51,323 nt of DNA, from positions 1-51,323 of the forward strand of contig JADLBD010000125.1 in NCBI GenBank assembly GCA_020847975.1, given 5' to 3'. The notes beneath the pieces are model-generated. The model saw nothing but the letters and a program-made list of their open reading frames with translations, was not told the DNA's origin and did no database searches. The stretch is from Bryobacterales bacterium. GTDB lineage: Bacteria; Acidobacteriota; Terriglobia; Bryobacterales; Bryobacteraceae. Position 1 is the stretch's first letter. Each line of letters opens with the position of its first letter. Position numbers and translations under genes: made by a program. Positions 8,224 to 14,777 of the stretch are shown in pieces.

Positions 8224-9765
8224 TTGTCCCGAACGAACCTTGCCGCGACGCTCCTGCTTCTGGCGGCGCTTCCCTCCCTGGCGCAAAAAGCGCCGGCTCC
8301 GGACGCGGAGAAGACCGCCGCGCCCATCCCCTCCGAAACGAAATCCGAGACCAGCCACACGCTGCAACTCGACGGGAAGACGATTGCCTACACGGCGACG
8401 GCGGGCACATTGCTCATCAATGGCGATGACGAGAAGCCGAACGGAAGCATGTTCTACGTGGCATACACGCTGAACGGCGCGAGCGACATGCGGACGCGCC
8501 CGGTGACATTCCTCTACAACGGCGGGCCGGGTTCGGCAAGTTTGTGGCTGCACATGGCCTCGGTGGGTCCGGTGCGCGTGCTGACCGCGAGCCCGGAGGC
8601 CACCGGAGCCGCGCCCTACCGCATCGTGCCGAACGAATATTCGCTGCTCGATAAGACCGATCTCGTATTCGTGGACGCGATGGGAACGGGGTTCTCCCGG
8701 GTGGTGGGCAAGGCGACGATGAAGGATTTCGCCGGAACCGATCAGGACGCGCGGGCATTCAGCAAGTTCATCCAGCGGTTTCTGACAGTGAACCGTCGCT
8801 GGAACTCGCCGAAGTTTCTGTTTGGGGAATCCTACGGCACCACACGTTCGGCGGCGCTGGTGGACGTGCTCGAAGCGGGCGGGGTCTCCTGCAACGGCGT
8901 CATTCTCATGTCCACCATCCTCAACTTTCACGCCGTCGCTCCAGGCAACGACGCGTGGTTCATCGGGAATCTGCCTTCCTATGCCGCCATTGCCTGGCAT
9001 TTTGAGAAGGCGCCGCACAAGGGAAGGGACATGAAGACGTTTCTCAACGAGGCGCGAGCCTTCGCGCGTGGTCCCTATGCCGAGGCGCTCGCCCAGGGGC
9101 ACAACCTGCCTGCGGCGCAAGCCGATGCCATAGCCGCGAAGATGGCATCGTTGACAGGGCTCAGTGTCCAGTACCTCAAGGAGGCCAATCTGCGGGTCAA
9201 TCCATCCCGTTTTCGCAAGGAATTGCTACGCAACCAGCGAGCCATCCTGGGGCGCTACGACGCGCGCTTCGAGGGTACGGACTACGATGCCGCCGGCGAA
9301 AATCCCGGCTATGATCCCTCAAGCACCGGGATTACCGGAGCCGTGGTTTCGGCGCTCCACGAGTACCTCGATCGCGAACTGAAATACAACACAAAGGAGA
9401 GCTACTATCCCCGCGCGCCCGGTCTGAGCGGACCCGCCAGTTGGGACTTCTCTCATCGCCCGGGCGGCGCGGGCGGACCGGCGATGCGCGAAACCGATGT
9501 GGTGGAGGACCTCGCCGATGCGATGCGGAAAAATCCGCGCCTGCGGATATTCTCCGCCAACGGGCTGTTTGATCTGGCAACCCCGTTCTTCAACACCGAA
9601 TACGACCTGGCGCACATGCAATTGGAGCCGAAGCTCCGAGGCAACATCGAATTCGGCTATTACGCGTCAGGCCACATGATCTATCTCAATGTCGATGCCT
9701 TGAAGCAGTTGAAGGCCGACCTGAGCGGGTTCTACCAGCGGGCAGCGGGCAACGGCGGCACGTAG
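8224..9765 (+). CDS. Exported S10 serine carboxypeptidase-like protein
   Basis: This 513-aa protein belongs to the peptidase S10 (alpha/beta hydrolase) family. It shows the oxyanion motif YNGGPGSAS, the nucleophile motif FGESYGT, the acid in ANGLFDLATPF and the catalytic His in YASGHMIY. A Sec signal (TLLLLAALPSLAQ) indicates export, so it likely trims peptides in the periplasm. The start is a TTG at 8224, supported by an excellent AAAAGGAG site six bases upstream; there is no nearby in-frame ATG. It is a single gene convergent with dnaJ (7-base gap) and divergent from the cupredoxin operon. Confidence 0.92.
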   Translation: MSRTNLAATLLLLAALPSLAQKAPAPDAEKTAAPIPSETKSETSHTLQLDGKTIAYTATAGTLLINGDDEKPNGSMFYVAYTLNGASDMRTRPVTFLYNGGPGSASLWLHMASVGPVRVLTASPEATGAAPYRIVPNEYSLLDKTDLVFVDAMGTGFSRVVGKATMKDFAGTDQDARAFSKFIQRFLTVNRRWNSPKFLFGESYGTTRSAALVDVLEAGGVSCNGVILMSTILNFHAVAPGNDAWFIGNLPSYAAIAWHFEKAPHKGRDMKTFLNEARAFARGPYAEALAQGHNLPAAQADAIAAKMASLTGLSVQYLKEANLRVNPSRFRKELLRNQRAILGRYDARFEGTDYDAAGENPGYDPSSTGITGAVVSALHEYLDRELKYNTKESYYPRAPGLSGPASWDFSHRPGGAGGPAMRETDVVEDLADAMRKNPRLRIFSANGLFDLATPFFNTEYDLAHMQLEPKLRGNIEFGYYASGHMIYLNVDALKQLKADLSGFYQRAAGNGGT

Positions 9766-9772
9766 CGCCACC

Positions 9773-10888
9773 CTACATGAAGTAGTCTTTCACCTTCTCG
9801 AACAGCCCCTTTTCCTTGGGCTCGTTCTCTACCGGCAGCAGGTCCCGCAACTGCTCGAGCAGTTTGCGTTGTTCGCGCGTCAGTTTCTCCGGTGTGCGTA
9901 CTTCCACGTGGACAAAGAGATCCCCGCGCCCGTGGGAGTTCAAGCGCGGAACGCCGAGCCCCTTGAGCCGGACCTGATGGCCGTTCTGGACCCCTTCGGG
10001 AATCTTCACCGTCTGCAAGCCGTCAAAGGTCAGCAGATCGACGTCGGTGCCGAGCGCCGCCTGGGCCATATTCACCGGAACCGTGCAATGCAACTGGTCC
10101 TCATGGCGTTCGAAGACGGGATGATCCTTCACTTTCAGGACCACGTAGAGATCGCCGGGGGGGCCGCCGTTGGCGCCGGGCTGCCCTTCCTGGGAAAGCC
10201 GCAGGCGTGTGTTGTTGTCGACGCCGGCAGGGATGTTGACCTTGAGCTTGCGGTCCGTGCGCTTGTAGCCTTCCCCTTTGCACTGGGTACAGACACGCTT
10301 CACGATCTGCCCTCGGCCTCCGCACTGCGTACAGGTCCGGCGGATGGACAGGAACCCCTGCTGGTAGATCATTTCCCCGCGCCCGTGGCAGGCTGGGCAG
10401 GAAGACATGCCGCCAGGCTCCGCTCCGGTTGTGTTGCAGCGGGAACAGGGATCAAGCCGCGGCACCATCAGGTCAGCCGATTTTCCCTGCATCACGTCCT
10501 CGAGCGTGATCTCGAGGTCGAAGCGCACGTCCTCGCCCCGCTGGACTCGGTTGCGCCGCTGGCCGCCGCCGAACATCTCGCCGAAGCCGAACAAATCGCC
10601 GAGGATGTCGCTGAAATCGGTGAATGCGCCGGCGTCGAAACCCTGCGCGGCGGCGCCTTGCACCCCCTGATGGCCGTAGCGGTCGTAGGCGGCGCGCTTC
10701 TGCGGATCGCTCAGCACTCCGTAGGCTTCCGCCGCTCCCTTGAACTTTTCCTCCGCCGCATGATCGCCCGGATTGCGGTCCGGGTGAAACTTCATCGCCA
10801 GCTTGCGATAGGCGCTCTTCAGCGTCTGATCGTCGGCATCCTTCGGTACGCCGAGCACCTCATAGTAATCTTGCTTGGAATCGGCCAT
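9773..10888 (-). CDS. dnaJ: Chaperone protein DnaJ
   Basis: This 371-aa type I J-protein stimulates the DnaK ATPase and delivers unfolded clients. The J domain (residues 5-70) contains HPD in KFHPDRNPG. A Gly/Phe-rich segment with several FGFGE/FGGG stretches follows. The zinc region has four CxxCxGxG-type repeats (CSRCNTTG, CPACHGRG, CTQCGGRG, CTQCKGEG); the first has Thr in place of the first Gly. The C-terminal substrate domains are complete. GAGGGGAAG precedes the ATG at 10888. It is the third gene of hrcA-grpE-dnaJ; dnaK is not in this window. Confidence 0.97.
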   Translation of the reverse strand: MADSKQDYYEVLGVPKDADDQTLKSAYRKLAMKFHPDRNPGDHAAEEKFKGAAEAYGVLSDPQKRAAYDRYGHQGVQGAAAQGFDAGAFTDFSDILGDLFGFGEMFGGGQRRNRVQRGEDVRFDLEITLEDVMQGKSADLMVPRLDPCSRCNTTGAEPGGMSSCPACHGRGEMIYQQGFLSIRRTCTQCGGRGQIVKRVCTQCKGEGYKRTDRKLKVNIPAGVDNNTRLRLSQEGQPGANGGPPGDLYVVLKVKDHPVFERHEDQLHCTVPVNMAQAALGTDVDLLTFDGLQTVKIPEGVQNGHQVRLKGLGVPRLNSHGRGDLFVHVEVRTPEKLTREQRKLLEQLRDLLPVENEPKEKGLFEKVKDYFM

Positions 10889-10914
10889 CGCTTCCCCTCT
10901 TCACCCCCGCGAGG

Positions 10915-11487
10915 CTACGAACGCACCGAGACTTTCACCATGGCCGGCCGCAGAAGCCGCCCTTTGAAGTTGTATCCCTTTTGGTAGACCTCGAGAACCG
11001 TATCCTCTTCCACGCTTTCCGAAGACTCCCTGGTGACGGCGTGGTGCAGGTTCGGATCGAACTTCTGCCCTGCGCATTCAATCGCCTCGAGCCCGACCTT
11101 CTTCAGCGTCTCCAGCAGGCGCTGGTGAATCATCTCCATGCCCCGCACGTACTCCTTGTCGGCGCTCTCGACCTTCAGGGCGCGCTCAAAATCGTCCAGA
11201 ATGGGCAGAATGGCGCGCACGGCTTCCAGGCCGGCATACTCGAGCAGTTCCACTTTCTCCCGCTCCACGCGTTTGCGGAAGTTTTCGAACTCGGCTTGCC
11301 GCCGCAACAGGCGGTCCTGCGTCTCTGCGTTTTCCAACTGCAACCGGTCCCGGTCGGCGGCTACGGCGGCCAACTGGTCTGCCAGATCAGCTATTTCCAC
11401 GGTGTCGCTCTGAGGAGCCGGATCCGCGGCCCGATCTTCGACGCCCACACTTCCTTCATCGGAAGGGTTTTTTACCTCTTCTTGCAT
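10915..11487 (-). CDS. grpE: Nucleotide exchange factor GrpE
   Basis: This 190-aa protein releases ADP from DnaK. It has an acidic, disordered N-terminus, a long coiled coil (about 30-90) containing RRQAEFENFRKRVEREK, and the C-terminal beta domain with EAIECAGQKFDPNLHHAV, EDTVLEVYQKGY and GRLLRPAMVKVS, all characteristic of GrpE. It lies 26 bases upstream of dnaJ and downstream of hrcA on the same strand, so all three are probably on one heat-inducible transcript. The Shine-Dalgarno (GGAG) is only two bases from the ATG at 11487, which could make initiation weak or mean that it is coupled. Confidence 0.97.
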   Translation of the reverse strand: MQEEVKNPSDEGSVGVEDRAADPAPQSDTVEIADLADQLAAVAADRDRLQLENAETQDRLLRRQAEFENFRKRVEREKVELLEYAGLEAVRAILPILDDFERALKVESADKEYVRGMEMIHQRLLETLKKVGLEAIECAGQKFDPNLHHAVTRESSESVEEDTVLEVYQKGYNFKGRLLRPAMVKVSVRS

Positions 11488-11541
11488 AACTCCAGCCTAT
11501 CAAAGTTCTCCAATTTCACTCGAATGCCGGGGGGGCCGGCG

Positions 11542-12588
11542 TCAGATTTCCGCCGATTGCAGGGCTTGGCCCACATGGTAGACGGCGGACATGACGCGCT
11601 CGTAGTTCATGCGCATCGGCCCCAGCACCGCCACCTTGGCGGCCATGCCGCCCGGCAGCAGGATGGTTACCCCGATGAGTGCAAGTTCATCCATGCTGGA
11701 ATGCGCTTCGCCGAGGCCGACTTGAACGCCCACTTCGCCGCTCGATTCGAGAAACCGCTCGAGCAGTTCGAGGATCCGCTTCTTTTCCTCGAGCGTGCGG
11801 AACAGTTCCCGCAGCTTTTCTCTCGTGAGGTGCAGGTCGACGCCCACCAGGTTCGAGGCGCCCTCCGTGTGTAGCGTTGGAGTGAGCCCGATATCGAGCA
11901 GCCCCTTCCGCACCAGCACGTTCAGGCGCTGGAGTATCTGATCGTAAACGGCGCGCTCTTCCTCGAGGCGCTCGCCGAGTTCCCTCTGGATGGCAAGCAG
12001 CGTCCAGCCTTGGAAGTTGACGTTGATGTAGTTCCGGATAGAGCTCAGCTCTTCCTGCGGAAGCGCGCGGTCGAGATAGATGATCTTGTCGCGTACAATC
12101 CGGTCGCGAGTGACCACCACCATCAAGACCCGCTGATCGGAAAGGGCGATCAGTTCCACCTGGTGGAGAATCTGGTTGTCCGTGGGGATGGCAGCCGCGA
12201 TTCCCATGCTGCGCGATATCTGCGTCAACACATGAGACGACTTTTCCACCTGCGCCTCCACCGAGTCCTGATTGTGGATCTCCTGCCGCAACCGGCTGGC
12301 CTCGATCGAAAGGCTGCGCGAGAGCTGAACCGCGTGCGCATATTCCCGGAATGCCTTCGCGGTGGGTACGCGCCCGGCCGAAGTGTGGGGCTGGGACAGG
12401 TATCCTTCGTCGCTCAAATCGGCCATGATGTTACGGATGGAGGCAGGGCTCAGCTTCGAACCGCGGCGGGAAACGGTGCGCGACGCCACCGGTTCTCCGG
12501 TCTCGATGAACTCGTGAACAATCGAGTGCAGGATCTCCGCCGTCCGTGACGGCAAGGAAGACCTATAATGCAGCCCTCCAGGCCTCAT
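11542..12588 (-). CDS. hrcA: Heat-inducible transcription repressor HrcA
   Basis: This 348-aa protein is HrcA, the repressor that binds CIRCE operators and is released on heat stress. The N-terminal winged helix contains RTAEILHSIVHEFIETGEPV, SPASIRNIMADLSDEGYLSQPHTSAGRVPT, the most conserved stretch of the family; the central GAF-like region and C-terminal IGVTILLPGGMAAKVAVLGPMRMNYERV are also typical. The ATG at 12588 has AGGAGAG nine bases upstream. The gene leads the hrcA-grpE-dnaJ operon. The expected CIRCE sequence is absent; instead a symmetrical repeat of the same geometry lies 17-43 bases upstream of the ATG (separate entry), implying autoregulation. Confidence 0.97.
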   Translation of the reverse strand: MRPGGLHYRSSLPSRTAEILHSIVHEFIETGEPVASRTVSRRGSKLSPASIRNIMADLSDEGYLSQPHTSAGRVPTAKAFREYAHAVQLSRSLSIEASRLRQEIHNQDSVEAQVEKSSHVLTQISRSMGIAAAIPTDNQILHQVELIALSDQRVLMVVVTRDRIVRDKIIYLDRALPQEELSSIRNYINVNFQGWTLLAIQRELGERLEEERAVYDQILQRLNVLVRKGLLDIGLTPTLHTEGASNLVGVDLHLTREKLRELFRTLEEKKRILELLERFLESSGEVGVQVGLGEAHSSMDELALIGVTILLPGGMAAKVAVLGPMRMNYERVMSAVYHVGQALQSAEI

Positions 12589-12604
12589 CTGGTGTCGTCT
12601 CTCC

Positions 12605-12631
12605 TACGGGCAATCTACAGGCTTGCCCTTA
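12605..12631. promoter_or_regulatory. Candidate HrcA operator (divergent CIRCE-like inverted repeat)
   Basis: The plus strand reads TACGGGCAA, nine bases, then TTGCCCTTA. The two 9-base arms match at 8 of 9 positions, and the pairing extends by one base on each side (C12604/G12632). The 9-N9-9 geometry equals that of CIRCE (TTAGCACTC-N9-GAGTGCTAA) although the arm sequence differs. Its place directly upstream of the hrcA ribosome site fits an autoregulatory operator. Binding is inferred. Confidence 0.5.
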
Positions 12632-12656
12632 GTCTGATTCTAGGCCATTGAAACCA

Positions 12657-12675
12657 AAGGGGGCAACCACCCCTT
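12657..12675 (-). terminator. Possible terminator after the CusF-like gene
   Basis: AAGGGG and CCCCTT arms flank a seven-base loop, 8 bases past the stop of the CusF-like gene and before the hrcA promoter region. The following T stretch (TTTGGTTTC) is poor, so termination may be weak or Rho-dependent. Confidence 0.35.
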
Positions 12676-12682
12676 CCCAACC

Positions 12683-12994
12683 TCACCGGGCCGCCGCGGT
12701 TTCAATGCCCGAAATCCAATACTCATAATCCGATTCGCGCTGAAACAGTCGTGCGGTAATGCGCTGTCCGGGGACCAGTTTCGACGCCGCCCTCTCGTCG
12801 CGCACCGGGAACTCCATCGTCATCGCCTCCATCAGACCTTCGATCTTTTCGTGGCGGATAAGGGCCACTTTTCGATCGGCGTCGTAGCTCACTACTACGC
12901 CTGTCAACCGGTACTCCTTCACCGGCCCGGCAGGCTCCTCTTTCTTCCCGCAGGAAACAGCGAGCAGCGTCAAAAGAAACCAACTGCGCTTCAT
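12683..12994 (-). CDS. CusF-like copper-binding lipoprotein
   Basis: This 103-aa protein begins with a lipoprotein signal ending LLAVSC (lipidated Cys at about residue 15) and then has the small beta-barrel of the periplasmic copper-binding family. The diagnostic stretch is HEKIEGLMEAMTMEFPV, which matches the pattern H-x-x-I-x-G-x-M-x-A-M-T-M-x-F used to bind Cu(I) through Met and His. It would sit in a membrane facing the periplasm and buffer or hand over copper. Its ATG directly abuts the superoxide dismutase stop (TGA-ATG), so the two are translationally coupled. It is the last gene of the CcmH-SOD-CusF-like operon. Confidence 0.85.
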   Translation of the reverse strand: MKRSWFLLTLLAVSCGKKEEPAGPVKEYRLTGVVVSYDADRKVALIRHEKIEGLMEAMTMEFPVRDERAASKLVPGQRITARLFQRESDYEYWISGIETAAAR

Positions 12995-13681
12995 TCACTT
13001 TCCCATCTGTTCGTAACGGTGGGAGATGGCCGCCCAATCGAGGACATGCAGGATGGCGTCCAGGTACTCGGCGCGGCGGTTCTGATACTTGAGGTAATAG
13101 GCGTGCTCCCAGACATCGATTCCCAGGACCGACTTGCGCTGCATCATCCACGGGCTGTCCTGGTTGGCCGAAGCCTCCACCAGCAGACGGTTCTCCGAAT
13201 CGATATTCAACCACGCCCACCCGCTGCCGAACACACCCATCGCCGCCGCTTTCAGTTTCGATTGGAACTGAGGCAGCCCACCAAACGACCGGTCGATGTC
13301 TCGCGCCAACCTTCCTTGCGGCGCTTTGCCTGTGGGTTTCCCCAGCACCTGCCAGAAGAGGGAGTGGTTGGCGTGTCCTCCACCCTGGTTGCGCACCGCG
13401 GTCTTCAGGCCCTCCGGCAGTTGAGAGAACTTCCCGAGGAGTTCCTCCACCGGGTACTTCGCCCATTCCGCGTGCGCCGCAATCGCCTTGTTCAAGTTGT
13501 CGACGTACGCCTGATGATGCTTGTCATGGTGAATCTCCATGGTGCGCGCGTCGATGTAGGGTTCGAGCGCGTCAAAGGCGTACGGGAGTTTGGGGAGCGT
13601 GAACGCCGGCGCCGCCGCCTGCGCTCCGGCGGCAACTGCTCCGCCCGCCAGAATTCCTGTCATCACTTGTCTGCGAGTCAT
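12995..13681 (-). CDS. Exported Mn/Fe superoxide dismutase (Mn-type residues)
   Basis: This 228-aa enzyme dismutates superoxide to peroxide and oxygen. It starts at the ATG at 13681 (AAGGAG seven bases upstream) with MTRRQVMTGILAGGAVAAGA, a twin-Arg export signal, so it acts in the periplasm after folding. Metal ligands by alignment are His51 (EIHHDKHH), His106 (GGGHANHSLFW), Asp189 and His193 (LGIDVWEHAYYLKY). Gly in GGHAN and Gln174 in NQDSP are the Mn-type choices rather than Fe-type. It lies between a CcmH-like gene and a CusF-like copper lipoprotein, suggesting a joint role in envelope redox or metal stress. Confidence 0.95.
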   Translation of the reverse strand: MTRRQVMTGILAGGAVAAGAQAAAPAFTLPKLPYAFDALEPYIDARTMEIHHDKHHQAYVDNLNKAIAAHAEWAKYPVEELLGKFSQLPEGLKTAVRNQGGGHANHSLFWQVLGKPTGKAPQGRLARDIDRSFGGLPQFQSKLKAAAMGVFGSGWAWLNIDSENRLLVEASANQDSPWMMQRKSVLGIDVWEHAYYLKYQNRRAEYLDAILHVLDWAAISHRYEQMGK

Positions 13682-13692
13682 CGAAAATCTCC

Positions 13693-14124
13693 TTACCAAT
13701 CCCAGTCCGAATCCGGGATGCTTGGGTGTGTTGCCGGAACCGGCTGCCGGGACCGGCGGGACATCATCATCTTCAGCGCTGCAAGCACGGCCGCGAGCCC
13801 GGCCAGAAGCGCGAATACGGGGAGCAGGTACAGAAATGTCCCCTTTACCCCGGGCGGCTCCCGGAGGATGCGTTCCCCGTACTTGCCCACGTAATAGGCG
13901 ACAATCTCCTCATTGGTGCGCCCTTCCCGAAGCAGGGAGTCGATCTCCTTGCGCATCATCAGGCTCTCCGAGGAGCGATGCGTGTAGACCGCCTCGTGCC
14001 AGCAGCAGGGAGCAAGAAACGTCTTGTAAAGATGATCGCGGCGATCTTCGAAGGCGGCGCCTGGCTTGTTCGCCAGGAGGCCAACGGAAAATACCGCCAG
14101 TAGAAAAAATACGCGTATGTTCAT
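13693..14124 (-). CDS. CcmH/NrfF-type cytochrome c biogenesis protein with adjacent Cys-Cys
   Basis: This 143-aa protein has a signal peptide (FFLLAVFSVGLL), a CcmH-like helical domain and a C-terminal membrane anchor (about 95-118). The conserved part is readable: RKEIDSLLREGRTNEEIVAYYVGKYGERILREPPG, the region that in CcmH follows the haem-handling LRCxxC motif. Here that motif is APCCWHE, with Cys40 and Cys41 adjacent instead of CxxC. CcmH proteins reduce apocytochrome c and present it for haem ligation. No other ccm genes are nearby, so it is an orphan. It is 11 bases upstream of the SOD gene in the same operon, and GGAGA precedes the ATG. Confidence 0.85.
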   Translation of the reverse strand: MNIRVFFLLAVFSVGLLANKPGAAFEDRRDHLYKTFLAPCCWHEAVYTHRSSESLMMRKEIDSLLREGRTNEEIVAYYVGKYGERILREPPGVKGTFLYLLPVFALLAGLAAVLAALKMMMSRRSRQPVPATHPSIPDSDWDW

Positions 14125-14224
14125 GGCCCGGTCTCCAGGAAAATTCGAACGAAATGAAATTGGATACTTGCTGGTGAACTATGCCAGTGAGGAGCGCAAA
14201 GGGCACGTCCCGCCCCAAAGTACG

Positions 14225-14278
14225 AGGAACACCGCGATGATTCGCGGCGCGGGTGGGCTCCGCTTTGCGCGTGTTCCT
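14225..14278. repeat. Nested inverted repeats between the Cys-rich gene and ccmH
   Basis: An outer pair AGGAACAC (14225-14232) / GTGTTCCT (14271-14278) encloses a perfect 6-base hairpin CCGCGA-TGAT-TCGCGG (14232-14247). The outer right arm touches the stop codon of the Cys-rich gene. The element could be an attenuator or an mRNA-stability structure, since no T-run follows in the minus direction. Confidence 0.45.
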
Positions 14279-14670
14279 TAGAAGACGGGCGGCGGCCGTT
14301 TCCAGAAGAACACTTCATACCTCGGCAAGAGATGAGGTTCGGCAAAAGACGCGCGGATGTTTTCCTCCCGCGCGTGCGGACGGTGCGAAACGGCGGGGGG
14401 AGCAGGCAACACCTTGCCCCCATTCACGGCGAGGTGGTGTGCGGCACAATTTCCGCCGCAGGACGGCGCTGCAACCAGCGACGGCGCATTGCCATGCGCA
14501 GCCTTCCGGCAGCAGCATTGGCGCTTCGACTTGCAGCACTCCATACCGGATGCCGCCGTGCCGAACGCTCGCGCAAACAACGGGGAGAGGGGAGAGAGGC
14601 AGACGAGCAAAAGAACACACGTAGCGCAAATTCTGCGCTGCATGTCCGAAATGCGCTGCTCGGTACGCAT
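14278..14670 (-). CDS. Small exported Cys-rich protein, possibly metal-binding
   Basis: The 130-aa product has a hydrophobic signal (ICATCVLLLVCLSPLSPLFARA) followed by a Cys cluster: GMECCKSKRQCCCRK and then PSCGGNC, with His residues after it (AAHHLAV). The rest is Pro-rich with no recognisable fold. Short exported proteins with such CC..CCC clusters occur beside copper genes in Acidobacteriota, which fits the CusF-like gene in the next operon positions, but metal binding here is inference. AAGGA lies very close to the ATG at 14670; an internal ATG at 14643 is the alternative. It is transcribed divergently from the TonB receptor and is upstream of ccmH on the same strand. Confidence 0.6.
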   Translation of the reverse strand: MRTEQRISDMQRRICATCVLLLVCLSPLSPLFARAFGTAASGMECCKSKRQCCCRKAAHGNAPSLVAAPSCGGNCAAHHLAVNGGKVLPAPPAVSHRPHAREENIRASFAEPHLLPRYEVFFWKRPPPVF

Positions 14671-14777
14671 TTTCCTTATTATCTCACGCCCCCGTGATTT
14701 CACCTGCAATTTGGTTCCGCTACACAAGCGCCGCCGCCCCTCCATCCGGGTTAAATAGAGAAAGGTGAGGTTTCTAA

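Noticed and set aside
12589..12660. Canonical CIRCE upstream of hrcA
   Set aside because: TTAGCACTC-N9-GAGTGCTAA is not present; only the diverged repeat of the same geometry is.
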